Source: Klebsiella ornithinolytica NBRC 105727 = ATCC 31898 (GTDB lineage Bacteria; Pseudomonadota; Gammaproteobacteria; Enterobacterales; Enterobacteriaceae). Taken from it: a stretch of 64,000 nucleotides of DNA. A program made the position numbers and the translations under genes. Position 1 is the stretch's first letter, and every line of letters begins with the position of its first letter. Below, one piece after another: positions 50,240-57,959 of the stretch. The notes beneath the pieces were generated by a model. That model worked only from the letters and a program-made list of their open reading frames with translations, had not been told where the DNA came from and ran no database searches. The stretch is from positions 186,001 to 250,000 of the forward strand of contig NZ_BCYR01000004.1 in NCBI RefSeq assembly GCF_001598295.1, read 5' to 3'.

Positions 50240-51592
50240 ATGGCATTAGCGATGAAAGTCATCTCTCAAGTTGCACAACAGCGCAAGACGCTGGAAGAGG
50301 CCGTGACCACGGCGCTGGAACTGGCGGCAGGCAAATCAGACGGTGCGGAAGTCTCCGTCAGCAAAACCACCGGCATCAGCGTCAGCACCCGCTACGGCGA
50401 GGTGGAGAACGTAGAATTTAATAGCGATGGTGCGTTAGGCATCACCGTTTATCATCAGAACCGCAAGGGAAGCGCCTCTTCAACCGATCTGAGCCCGCAG
50501 GCGATAGCCCGCACGGTACAGGCGGCACTGGATATTGCCCGCTATACCTCCCCGGATCCGTTTGCCGGCGTGGCGGATAAAGAGCTGCTGGCCTTTGACG
50601 CCCCGGATCTTGACCTGTTCCATCCGGCGGAAGTGACTCCGGATCAGGCAATCGAGCTGGCCGCGCGCGCGGAACAGGTCGCTCTGCAGGCGGATAAACG
50701 CATTACCAATACCGAAGGCGGCAGCTTCAATAGCCACTACGGCATTAAAGTGTTCGGCAACAGCCACGGCATGTTGCAGAGCTACTGCTCAACTCGCCAT
50801 TCGCTCTCCAGCTGCGTTATCGCGGAAGAGAACGGCGATATGGAGCGCGATTACGCTTACACCATTGGCCGTGCGCTCGAAGATTTGCATACCCCGGAGT
50901 GGGTCGGTGACGAATGCGCCCGCCGCACCCTGTCGCGCCTGGCACCGCGTAAACTCTCGACGATGAAAGCACCGGTTATCTTTGCTAACGAAGTCGCCAC
51001 CGGGCTGTTTGGTCACCTGGTCGGCGCTATCGCCGGCGGCGCGGTCTATCGCAAATCCACTTTCCTGCTCGACTCCCTCGGCCAGCAGATTCTGCCGGAG
51101 TGGCTGACGATTGAAGAGCATCCGCATCTGCTGAAAGGACTGGCCTCGACGCCGTTCGACAGCGAAGGCGTGCGCACGGAACGTCGTGACATTATTAAAG
51201 ACGGCGTGCTGACGCAGTGGCTACTGACCAACTACTCGGCGCGCAAGCTGGGCATGAAGAGCACCGGACACGCGGGCGGCATTCATAACTGGCGGATTAA
51301 CGGCCGCGGTCTGAGTTTTGAAAAGTTGCTTAAAGAGATGGGCACCGGACTTGTCGTCACCGAATTGATGGGGCAGGGTGTCAGTGGCGTGACCGGCGAT
51401 TATTCGCGCGGCGCTTCTGGCTTCTGGGTTGAGAATGGTGAAATTCAGTATCCGGTAAGCGAAATTACCATCGCCGGCAATTTGAAAGATATGTGGCGTA
51501 ATATCGTGACCGTGGGTGACGATATTGAAACGCGTAGCAATATCCAGTGCGGTTCCGTGCTGTTGCCTGAGATGAAAATCGCCGGACAGTAA
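50240..51592 (+). CDS. pmbA: PmbA (TldE), TldD-partner metalloprotease subunit
   Basis: 450 residues, as in E. coli. PmbA/TldE family with blocks [30 protein letters not shown] and [20 protein letters not shown]. TldD (not in this window) carries the zinc site; TldE supports it. Together they process microcin B17 and degrade the antitoxin CcdA. The start is the ATG at 50240 (MALAMKV); the frame extends 23 codons up without support, and an internal ATG (MKV) is possible. Confidence 0.95.
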   Translation: MALAMKVISQVAQQRKTLEEAVTTALELAAGKSDGAEVSVSKTTGISVSTRYGEVENVEFNSDGALGITVYHQNRKGSASSTDLSPQAIARTVQAALDIARYTSPDPFAGVADKELLAFDAPDLDLFHPAEVTPDQAIELAARAEQVALQADKRITNTEGGSFNSHYGIKVFGNSHGMLQSYCSTRHSLSSCVIAEENGDMERDYAYTIGRALEDLHTPEWVGDECARRTLSRLAPRKLSTMKAPVIFANEVATGLFGHLVGAIAGGAVYRKSTFLLDSLGQQILPEWLTIEEHPHLLKGLASTPFDSEGVRTERRDIIKDGVLTQWLLTNYSARKLGMKSTGHAGGIHNWRINGRGLSFEKLLKEMGTGLVVTELMGQGVSGVTGDYSRGASGFWVENGEIQYPVSEITIAGNLKDMWRNIVTVGDDIETRSNIQCGSVLLPEMKIAGQ

Positions 51593-51646
51593 TAGCGGAT
51601 TATCCCCACTATTCACCATCCAGTTTGCAGAATAATCTGTACAGAA

Positions 51647-51674
51647 GGGCGCTCCCTGCGGCGCCCGTTTGCTT
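51647..51674 (+). terminator. Terminator after pmbA
   Basis: GGGCGC, eight-base loop, GCGCCC then GTTTGCTT; in the 106 bp gap before cybC. A moderate intrinsic terminator. Confidence 0.6.
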
Positions 51675-51698
51675 AAATAATAAAAAAGGATGTGAGCA

Positions 51699-52088
51699 AT
51701 GCGTAAAAAACTGTTAGCAATGCTGGCCGTCTCCGCCCTTACGATGGGGTCTGTTTCGGCATTCGCCGCTGAACTGGGCGAAGATATGGATACTATCGCG
51801 CAAAACCTGCAGGTGGTGCAGAAGACCTCCGATGCGGGCGAACTGAAAGCGGCATTGACGAAGATGCGCGGTGCCGCCGTGGATGCGCAGCAAGCCACCC
51901 CGCAGAAGCTGGAAGGCAAAGCGGCGGACAGTGCGGAAATGAAAGACTATCGTCACGGTCTGGATATTCTGATTGGTCAGATTGACGGTGCGCTGAAGCT
52001 GGCGGAGGAAGGTAAAGTAAAAGAGGCGCAGGCTGCCGCTGAAGGGTTCAAAACAACCCGTAATACCTACCATCAGAAATACCGTTAA
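51699..52088 (+). CDS. cybC: Cytochrome b562, periplasmic
   Basis: 129 residues. A signal peptide ([23 protein letters not shown]) is followed by the four-helix b562 fold. Haem ligands are Met30 (LGEDMDT) and His125 (NTYHQKYR), both conserved. Its physiological role in electron transfer is unclear. AAAGGATG precedes the ATG. Unlike the broken copy in E. coli K-12, this gene is full length. Confidence 0.95.
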   Translation: MRKKLLAMLAVSALTMGSVSAFAAELGEDMDTIAQNLQVVQKTSDAGELKAALTKMRGAAVDAQQATPQKLEGKAADSAEMKDYRHGLDILIGQIDGALKLAEEGKVKEAQAAAEGFKTTRNTYHQKYR

Positions 52089-52097
52089 CGTCTGTTA

Positions 52098-52123
52098 CAG
52101 GAGGTTTCTGTCGAGACCTCCTG
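52098..52123 (+). terminator. Hairpin downstream of cybC
   Basis: CAGGAGGT (52098-52105) and ACCTCCTG (52116-52123), an 8 bp perfect stem with 10-base loop, 9 bp after the cybC stop. The U-run is missing, so termination strength is uncertain. Confidence 0.5.
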
Positions 52124-52216
52124 CTTGCCTCCCGCGATAAAACCCTGCTGGCATCACACTTTTCCCTTTTTCTTTTCCGCTTATTCAGGCAACGGCAACC
52201 GCCAACGCAATGATTT

Positions 52217-52238
52217 TCTTGTGATGCTCATCACGTGA
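52217..52238. promoter_or_regulatory. CRP-type site 1
   Basis: TGTGA-TGCTCA-TCACG at 52220-52235, nine of ten core positions of the CRP consensus. 62 bp upstream of the second site, about six helical turns. Confidence 0.7.
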
Positions 52239-52278
52239 TTTCGCCCAAAACGTCCTCTCCGCGACAGTTTCACGTCGA

Positions 52279-52300
52279 TTATGTGCAATAGATCACGCAT
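52279..52300. promoter_or_regulatory. CRP-type site 2
   Basis: TGTGC-AATAGA-TCACG at 52282-52297, eight of ten core positions. It sits immediately upstream of the 20 bp palindrome, at a distance from the operon start suited to activation. Confidence 0.65.
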
Positions 52301-52310
52301 GCCGTCCGCC

Positions 52311-52330
52311 TTTCCACTTCGAAGTGGAAA
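52311..52330. promoter_or_regulatory. Perfect 20 bp palindrome, probable regulator operator
   Basis: TTTCCACTTCGAAGTGGAAA reads the same on both strands. It lies 70 bp upstream of the first gene and next to a CRP-type site. The regulator encoded at the end of the operon has an N-terminal DNA-binding HTH, so this is its most likely target. Confidence 0.65.
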
Positions 52331-52399
52331 ACAACTCGCTACAAACTCCTTCCCCCCGGCGCTAGTTTTATCCCCAGAGACATCAACGGGGTAACACAA

Positions 52400-52738
52400 G
52401 TGAATAACGGAGCGGTAATAAACGACGTAGGGGAACAGGCAAAGCAAACGGAGCAGTTGGCTGAGAAGATGCTGCCACGGGTTTATGCACTGTTAAGCCG
52501 TCGCAATATCATCCCCAACGCCGTCCAGGAGCAGATGCTGACTTCCCACGTGCGGGCGATGGCCCACCGGTCGATTAGCGGCGAGCCGCTGCCGGAAGTG
52601 GATGCCAGCCTGTTTGAAGAAATTTCAGAAGATTCAATGATGCTGGCCCGCGAAGTGGTCGCGGAATTCGGCAACCTGCCAGAAGAAGAGTCCTGGCTGC
52701 TGTCCGTCCACTTCGAAGTAGCAAAAGACAACCTGTAA
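52400..52738 (+). CDS. Stand-alone PRD-domain protein (EF_0829 family)
   Basis: 112 residues. Residues about 15-110 form one PTS regulation domain (PRD): HVRAMAHRSISGEPLPEVDASLFEEISEDSMMLAREVVAEFGNLPEEESWLLSVHFEVAKDN, with His at 50 and 56 and a final His-phi pattern. There is no DNA- or RNA-binding domain. PRDs are phosphorylated on His by PTS proteins. The family is a known member of a conserved cluster of unknown function in Enterococcus and Aeromonas. It starts with GTG at 52400; 11 bp before the next gene. Confidence 0.8.
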   Translation: MNNGAVINDVGEQAKQTEQLAEKMLPRVYALLSRRNIIPNAVQEQMLTSHVRAMAHRSISGEPLPEVDASLFEEISEDSMMLAREVVAEFGNLPEEESWLLSVHFEVAKDNL

Positions 52739-52749
52739 GGAGCAATAAA

Positions 52750-53112
52750 ATGGAACAGATTACTGTGGTAATTGGCGACCGCCTGGGTAAAGGGCAAAAA
52801 GTGGCCGCTGGCGCGGAAAAAGCCGGTGCTCGTGCTGTTGTTGTACCGGGTGTTGCCGCCGATATGAAGCTCGGCGACATGATGAAAGCAGAAAACGCCA
52901 CCTTCGGCATCTCCTTCTGCGGCAGCGGCGGCGCAGGCGCCATCACTGCGCAGAACAAGCACGGCTACAAGGCAAAATATGGCATGCGCTCCGTTGACGA
53001 AGGCGTGACTGCGATCAACGAAGGCTACAACGTACTGGGTTTCGGCTTTATGGATAAAGAAGAGCTGGGCGAGCGCCTGGTGGAAGCCTGGAAAAAGAAA
53101 TACGGCGCGTGA
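52750..53112 (+). CDS. SFCGS family glycine-rich protein (EF_0830 family), function unknown
   Basis: 120 residues, soluble, alpha/beta. It begins MEQITVVIGDRLGKGQKVAAGAEKAG and carries the family motif ISFCGSGGAGA with Cys57. The Cys followed by a glycine loop recalls the phosphocysteine loop of PTS EIIB proteins, such as CGNGQGSS of UlaB in this window, but the Cys is central and not after the first strand, so this is only a hint. AAGGAG precedes the ATG. Its stop overlaps the upstream edge of the next frame. Confidence 0.82.
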   Translation: MEQITVVIGDRLGKGQKVAAGAEKAGARAVVVPGVAADMKLGDMMKAENATFGISFCGSGGAGAITAQNKHGYKAKYGMRSVDEGVTAINEGYNVLGFGFMDKEELGERLVEAWKKKYGA

Positions 53113-53114
53113 GC

Positions 53115-53414
53115 ATGAAAGAGCAATTCACCACGACGGTGAGCGTGAAGGGTAAAGGCGAAAGCAAAGCACGGGCCTTCGCCGACGCCCTGAGCCATGT
53201 ACAGGCAGCGGTGATGAAAACCTCGCCGCATATCTTACTGCGTATTGAGCCACAGGATGTGAAGGTTGTTCGTGCGCATGAAGCGACGCGCAAAGAAGCG
53301 TTTCTGTTCTTCTTTTTGCGTCGTGAACGACGGACCTACAGCGTGGAGCTGGATGTCACCGTCAACGTGACGGCCATTAATGTCGATAAAGTGGATTTCG
53401 TCACGCAAACCTGA
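53115..53414 (+). CDS. DUF4312 family protein (EF_0831 family), function unknown
   Basis: 99 residues from the ATG at 53115, or 101 if the GTG at 53109 is used; neither has a good ribosome site, so coupling to the preceding gene is likely. Soluble; begins MKEQFTTTVSVKGKGESKARAFADAL and contains a basic patch FFFLRRERRTYSVELDVTVNV. Always found with SFCGS, DUF4311 and DUF4310 proteins, so probably a partner of that membrane unit. Confidence 0.8.
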   Translation: MKEQFTTTVSVKGKGESKARAFADALSHVQAAVMKTSPHILLRIEPQDVKVVRAHEATRKEAFLFFFLRRERRTYSVELDVTVNVTAINVDKVDFVTQT

Positions 53415-53435
53415 ATTTCATCATAGGGTTAAACT

Positions 53436-54212
53436 ATGTTCCTGATAATTTTAATAAAATCGCTCATTATCGGCGGCCTGGTCGGCGTCGGAGTGGGCGC
53501 CGGAGCGGCACGCATGTTTCATGCGCCTACCACCCAGGGGATGGGGGCGTTTCGTACCTTGGGCGAGCTGAATTCCTGCGAAGGCGATCCGGCTTCTCAC
53601 TTCTCCTTTGGTCTGGGATTCTTCTTTAACGCCTGGGCCTCTTCCGTTGCAGCAGGCTCATTCACCCAGGACGTCGATCACCGCATTATCCCGAACTGGG
53701 GCGCTGCGGCATTGATGTTGAAAAATCGTAACGTCGGCGAAACGCTGCACGATCCGAAGAAAATGGCGATTGCCTGCGGCATCATCGGCATGCTGGTGGT
53801 CGCCTTCTTAAACCTGACCGCCTCTTCCGTACCGGAAGCGCTGCAGGTCACCGCGGTGAAGGTGCTGGTCCCGGCGGCCAACCTGCTGGTTAACACCGTA
53901 ATGCCGGTTATCTTCTGGCTGGCAGCCATCGACGCCGGTAAAAAATCGGGCTTCTGGGCCACTATTTTCGGCGGCGCGGCGCAGCTGATTATGGGCAACG
54001 CCGTACCGGGCCTGGTACTGGGGATCCTGATCGGTAAAGGCGTAGAAGAGAGCGGCTGGAACCGCGTCACCAAAGTGATGATGTCCGCCATTATTGCGCT
54101 GTTTGTCCTGAGCACCTTCTTCCGCGGCTTTGACATTAAGACACTGCAATCCTTCCATCTGACCGTGCCGAACTGGTTGGATCTGATCCACAACTCGCTC
54201 AGCGGCAAATAA
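53436..54212 (+). CDS. DUF4311 membrane protein (EF_0832 family), putative transporter subunit
   Basis: 258 residues, polytopic. By eye hydrophobic segments lie at about 3-26, 55-76, 110-130, 140-166, 172-200 and 206-228, with long Gly-rich helices. A conserved-looking polar loop (GELNSCEGDPASHFSFGLGFFFNAW) separates the first two. Known family of unknown function. Translated with DUF4310 13 bp downstream; together they could form a two-subunit permease. Not similar by eye to PTS EIIC, ABC or MFS proteins. Confidence 0.82.
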   Translation: MFLIILIKSLIIGGLVGVGVGAGAARMFHAPTTQGMGAFRTLGELNSCEGDPASHFSFGLGFFFNAWASSVAAGSFTQDVDHRIIPNWGAAALMLKNRNVGETLHDPKKMAIACGIIGMLVVAFLNLTASSVPEALQVTAVKVLVPAANLLVNTVMPVIFWLAAIDAGKKSGFWATIFGGAAQLIMGNAVPGLVLGILIGKGVEESGWNRVTKVMMSAIIALFVLSTFFRGFDIKTLQSFHLTVPNWLDLIHNSLSGK

Positions 54213-54225
54213 CAGGAGCCTCTAA

Positions 54226-54867
54226 ATGGAACAGAATAAAGGTTTTTGGTATGCCGACTGGTCGTTTCCGATTTTTGTTGGTCTGCTTTCGTCCGGTGTT
54301 TTCGCCGGGACCCACATGTATTACCTCTACGGCATCGGCGCATTTAACGAAGTGGCCTTCGTGGCCATGCTGAAAGCGGGTATTGATACCGGCGCTTATG
54401 GCGCGGTAGCCGCGTTCGGCGCCAGCTTCCTCTTCGCCCGTATTATCGAAGGTTCGCTGGTCGGGATCCTCGATATCGGCGGCGCGATTCAGACCGGCGT
54501 CGGTCTTGGCGTTCCGGCGCTGCTGCTCGGGGCTGGTATTGTCTTCCCGGTGGCGAACTTTGCCGCCTCGCTGGCGACCGGTCTCGCGCTGGGCCTGGCG
54601 ATTGGCTACATCATTATTCTGGCGCGTAAGTTCACCATCAATCAGAGCGACTCCACCTACGGTGCCGATGTGATGATGGGGGCCGGTAACGCCTCGGGCC
54701 GTTTCCTCGGGCCGTTGATTATCCTCAGCGCCATGACCGCCTCAATTCCTATCGGTATCGGTTCTTTGGTCGGCGCGCTGCTGTTCTACATCTGGCAGAA
54801 GCCGATCACCGGCGGCGCCATCCTCGGCGCAATGATTTTAGGTTCGCTATTCCCGGTAGCGCTGTGA
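54226..54867 (+). CDS. DUF4310 membrane protein (EF_0833 family), putative transporter subunit
   Basis: 213 residues, polytopic, with about six or seven hydrophobic segments (about 12-32, 40-60, 66-86, 88-108, 112-132, 155-175, 178-211). Gly- and Ala-rich helices and a polar loop (KFTINQSDSTYGADVMMGAGNASGRF) are notable. It always neighbours DUF4311. Function unknown. AGGAG lies ahead of the ATG; a CGGGCGC/GCGCCCG hairpin follows the stop. Confidence 0.82.
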   Translation: MEQNKGFWYADWSFPIFVGLLSSGVFAGTHMYYLYGIGAFNEVAFVAMLKAGIDTGAYGAVAAFGASFLFARIIEGSLVGILDIGGAIQTGVGLGVPALLLGAGIVFPVANFAASLATGLALGLAIGYIIILARKFTINQSDSTYGADVMMGAGNASGRFLGPLIILSAMTASIPIGIGSLVGALLFYIWQKPITGGAILGAMILGSLFPVAL

Positions 54868-54873
54868 CACCAA

Positions 54874-54891
54874 CGGGCGCCTATGCGCCCG
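54874..54891 (+). other. Intercistronic hairpin between transport and catabolic halves
   Basis: CGGGCGC-CTAT-GCGCCCG, a 7 bp perfect stem without U-run, in the 42 bp gap. It divides the operon into the DUF transport part and the enzyme part and may set different mRNA levels. Confidence 0.6.
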
Positions 54892-54909
54892 CCTTAACAG
54901 GAGATACGT

Positions 54910-56043
54910 ATGTTTGATTTACTCCTGCGCCGTGCGCGCCTCGTCGACGATACCCTGACCGATATCGCCATCCAGGACGGAAAAATTGCCGCGCTGGGCG
55001 AGATTAGCGCGTCTGCGCGCAAAACCGTCGATCTGCATGGTAATTATTATGTCAGCGCCGGCTGGATTGATTCCCACGTTCACTGCTACCCGAAGTCACC
55101 GATTTATCATGACCAGCCGGACAGCATCGGTATTGCTACCGGCGTCACCACCGTGATTGATGCCGGGAGCACCGGTGCAGACGATGTCGATGACTTTTAT
55201 CAGCTGACCCGCGAAGCGGCTACCGACGTTTATGCGCTGCTCAATATCTCCCGCGTCGGGCTGATTGCCCAGAACGAGCTGGCCAATATGGCCAACATTG
55301 ACGCGGATGCGGTGAAGCAGGCGGTCGCACGCCACCCGGATTTTATCGTCGGCCTGAAGGCGCGCATGAGCAGCAGCGTTGTCGGCGAGAACGGAATTAC
55401 GCCGCTGGAGCGGGCGAAAGCCATCCAGCGGGAAAACGGCGATCTGCCGCTGATGGTGCATATCGGCAACAACCCGCCGAACCTCGATGAAATCGCCGAA
55501 CGGCTCAGCGCAGGCGACATCATTACCCACTGCTATAACGGCAAACCGAACCGCATCCTGACGCCAGAAGGTGAGCTGCGCAGCGCGATTACCCGCGCGC
55601 TGCAGCGCGGCGTGCGGCTTGATGTCGGCCACGGTACCGCCAGCTTCAGCTTCGAAGTGGCCCGACGGGCCATTGCGATGGGCATTCTGCCGCACAGCAT
55701 CAGTTCCGATATTTACTGCCGCAACCGTATTGACGGCCCGGTTCGCTCGCTGGCGCTGGTGATGTCGAAGTTCCTCGCCATCGGCATGACGCTGCCGCAG
55801 GTCATTGATTGTGTCACCGTGAATGCCGCGAGTGGGCTGCGCCTGAAGAGCAAAGGGCAGCTGGCCGCGGGCTATGATGCCGATTTAACGCTGTTTACCG
55901 TGCAGCATGCGCCGACGTTACTGGTCGACGCGGAAAAAGAGAGCCTGCAGGCTGACAATATTCTGGTGCCGCTTGCCGCGATTCGCGCAGGCAAGGGCTA
56001 TCTGACCGAACAAGGGAGCGCGGAAAATGCCTTCGATTTTTGA
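54910..56043 (+). CDS. Amidohydrolase/deacetylase-family metallohydrolase (EF_0837 family)
   Basis: 377 residues of amidohydrolase superfamily, related to dihydroorotase and N-acyl amino-sugar deacetylases. All binuclear-site residues are seen: His56 and His58 (SHVHCY), carboxylated Lys150 (GLKARMS), His184 (MVHIGN), His207 (ITHCYN) and Asp267 (SSDIYC), plus His241 (VGHGTAS). No signal peptide. In this operon it most likely removes an acyl group from an imported sugar acid before the ammonia-lyase. Overlaps the next gene by 17 bp. Confidence 0.85.
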   Translation: MFDLLLRRARLVDDTLTDIAIQDGKIAALGEISASARKTVDLHGNYYVSAGWIDSHVHCYPKSPIYHDQPDSIGIATGVTTVIDAGSTGADDVDDFYQLTREAATDVYALLNISRVGLIAQNELANMANIDADAVKQAVARHPDFIVGLKARMSSSVVGENGITPLERAKAIQRENGDLPLMVHIGNNPPNLDEIAERLSAGDIITHCYNGKPNRILTPEGELRSAITRALQRGVRLDVGHGTASFSFEVARRAIAMGILPHSISSDIYCRNRIDGPVRSLALVMSKFLAIGMTLPQVIDCVTVNAASGLRLKSKGQLAAGYDADLTLFTVQHAPTLLVDAEKESLQADNILVPLAAIRAGKGYLTEQGSAENAFDF

Positions 56044-57145
56044 AAAATACCATCTCAAGCAAGTCATCAATACCTCCGGCCGCATGACGGCGCTGGGTGT
56101 CTCCACTCCGCGTCCGGAAGTGGTGGAGGCGGTGATGAGCGGCATGAATCACTATTTCGAAATCAAAGACCTGGTGAATAAAACCGGGGAGTACATTGCG
56201 CAACTGCTGGATGTGGAGGGGGCGACCGTCGTCTCCTGCGCCTCGGCGGGGATCGCGCAGTCGGTCGCGGCGGTGCTGGTGAAAGACAGCAGCTGGCTGC
56301 TGGAGAATCTGCACGTTACGCCGATTGAGAACAATGAAATCGTGCTGCCGAAAGGCCACAACGTCAACTTTGGCGCGCCGGTGGGTTCGATGGTCGCGCT
56401 GGGCGGCGGTAAGCTGGTGGAGGCGGGCTACGCCAACGAATGTTCCGCTGACCAGCTGGCGGCAGCGATTACCCCGCGCACCGCGGCGATTCTGTATATC
56501 AAATCTCACCACTGCGTGCAGAAAAGCATGCTCAGCGTAGAGCAGGCGGTGGTCGTGGCGCGCAAACATAACCTGCCGCTGATCGTCGATGCGGCGGCAG
56601 AAGAAGACCTGCAATGCTACTACCGGGCCGGGGCTGACCTGGTGATTTACAGCGGCGCGAAAGCGATTGAAGGGCCGACCAGCGGTCTGGTGGTGGGGAA
56701 AACTCAGTACGTTGAGTGGGTGAAACGCCAGTCGGCGGGTATTGGTCGGGCGATGAAGGTAGGTAAAGAGGGGATCCTCGGTCTGACCTGCGCGATTGAA
56801 CACTATCTGCTGGCGCGTAAAGAGAGCGGTGATGAGATGGTTGCCAAAATGACGCCGTTCATTAACCAGCTGAACACGCTTAATGGCGTCACCGCCCGTG
56901 TTGTCTGGGACAGCGCCGGCCGTGATATCGCCCGTAGCGAAATCAAATTTGATGAAGCCGTTACCGGCATCGCCACCGGCGAACTGGTGGACGCGCTGAA
57001 ACAGGGCGAATACGCCATCTATTTCCGCGGCTATAAGGCCAACGAAGGGATTATTGAAGCCGATGTTCGCAGCGTGAACGCACAGCAGCTGGAGATTGTC
57101 TCTCGTCGCATCGCCGAGGTTCTGAACAAGGAGAAAAACGCATGA
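56027..57145 (+). CDS. DgaE-family PLP-dependent ammonia-lyase
   Basis: 372 residues, aspartate-aminotransferase fold, SelA-related. The Schiff-base Lys212 is in LVIYSGAKAIEGPTSG; Asp188 (LPLIVDAAAEEDL) would pair with the PLP nitrogen. The characterised relative DgaE of Salmonella turns D-glucosaminate-6-P into 2-keto-3-deoxygluconate-6-P plus ammonia. The same reaction, possibly on a different stereoisomer, fits here. Overlaps the genes on both sides (17 and 4 bp). Symbol withheld because the substrate is not proven. Confidence 0.85.
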   Translation: MPSIFEKYHLKQVINTSGRMTALGVSTPRPEVVEAVMSGMNHYFEIKDLVNKTGEYIAQLLDVEGATVVSCASAGIAQSVAAVLVKDSSWLLENLHVTPIENNEIVLPKGHNVNFGAPVGSMVALGGGKLVEAGYANECSADQLAAAITPRTAAILYIKSHHCVQKSMLSVEQAVVVARKHNLPLIVDAAAEEDLQCYYRAGADLVIYSGAKAIEGPTSGLVVGKTQYVEWVKRQSAGIGRAMKVGKEGILGLTCAIEHYLLARKESGDEMVAKMTPFINQLNTLNGVTARVVWDSAGRDIARSEIKFDEAVTGIATGELVDALKQGEYAIYFRGYKANEGIIEADVRSVNAQQLEIVSRRIAEVLNKEKNA

Positions 57146-57882
57146 AACTGACCCCCAACTTTTACCGCGATCGGGTATGTCTGAACGTTCTGGCGGGTAG
57201 CAAAGACAACGCCCGCGAGATCTACGAGGCGGCGGAAGGTCACGTTCTGGTTGGCGTGCTCTCCAAAAACTACCCGGACGTGGCGAGCGCGGTGGCGGAT
57301 ATGCGTGAATATGCGCAGCTCATCGATAACGCACTCTCAGTAGGGCTGGGAGCGGGCGATCCGAACCAGTCGGCTATGGTCAGCGAAATCTCGCGTCAGG
57401 TACAGCCGCAGCACGTCAATCAGGTGTTCACCGGCGTCGGCGCCAGCCGTGCGCTGCTCGGGCAGAACCAGACCGTGGTCAACGGCCTGGTGTCGCCGAC
57501 CGGCACACCGGGTAAGGTTAAGATCTCGACCGGGCCGCTGAGCAGCGGCGCAGCGGACGGCATTGTGCCGCTGGAAACCGCCATCGCCCTGCTGAAGGAT
57601 ATGGGCGGCAGCTCAATCAAATACTTCCCGATGGGGGGCCTGAAACACCGCGATGAGTTCGTCGCAGTGGCACAGGCCTGCGCCCGCCATGATTTCTGGC
57701 TGGAGCCGACCGGCGGCATCGATCTGGAAAACTACAGTGAAATTTTGCAGATCGCGCTGGACGCGGGCGTCAGCAAAATTATTCCGCACATTTATAGCTC
57801 GATTATTGATAAAGCCAGTGGCAATACCCGTCCGGCGGACGTTCGCCAGCTGCTGGAGATGACCAAAGCTCTCGTCAAATAG
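57142..57882 (+). CDS. DgaF-like 2-keto-3-deoxy-6-phosphogluconate aldolase family (EF_0839)
   Basis: 246 residues, DUF2090-like class I aldolase barrel of the KDGP aldolase family (NFYRDRVCLNVLAGSKDNAREIYEAAEGHVLVGVL, VNGLVSPTGTPGKVKISTGPLSSG, IKYFPMGGLKHRDEF, PTGGIDLENYSEIL). Conserved lysines near the middle (SIKYFPMGGLK) could form the Schiff base. It would split the product of the lyase into pyruvate and glyceraldehyde-3-P. Start overlaps the lyase stop (ATGA). Confidence 0.85.
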   Translation: MKLTPNFYRDRVCLNVLAGSKDNAREIYEAAEGHVLVGVLSKNYPDVASAVADMREYAQLIDNALSVGLGAGDPNQSAMVSEISRQVQPQHVNQVFTGVGASRALLGQNQTVVNGLVSPTGTPGKVKISTGPLSSGAADGIVPLETAIALLKDMGGSSIKYFPMGGLKHRDEFVAVAQACARHDFWLEPTGGIDLENYSEILQIALDAGVSKIIPHIYSSIIDKASGNTRPADVRQLLEMTKALVK

Positions 57883-57895
57883 GTTTGCTGTCCCG

Positions 57896-57928
57896 CCGCA
57901 CGCGTTGCTTTGTGAGAGACGCGTGCGG
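57896..57928 (+). other. 10 bp stem-loop before the lactonase gene
   Basis: CCGCACGCGT (57896-57905), 13-base loop, ACGCGTGCGG (57919-57928), perfect stem, no U-run. It lies in the 77 bp between the aldolase stop and the lactonase start, and could protect the upstream mRNA or reduce expression of the last two genes. Confidence 0.65.
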
Positions 57929-57959
57929 AAACCCCTCATCGAACCATCAAGGAGTCACT

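Larger units (their letters stand above)
52089..52399. promoter_or_regulatory. Control region of the DUF4310/4311/4312 operon
   Basis: 311 bp between cybC and the operon. Contents in order: a CAGGAGGT/ACCTCCTG hairpin ending cybC (52098-52123), a CRP-type site (centre 52227.5), a second CRP-type site (centre 52289.5), a perfect 20 bp palindrome (52311-52330), and about 70 bp of leader. No clear sigma-70 -10 box stands out. Confidence 0.65.

Noticed and set aside
52325-52341. Sigma-54-like element (GG-N10-GC, TGGAAAACAACTCGCT)
   Set aside because: Spacing fits -24/-12, and the Salmonella dga operon is sigma-54 dependent, but the -12 part is poor, it overlaps the palindrome arm, and the encoded regulator has no AAA+ domain to activate sigma-54.
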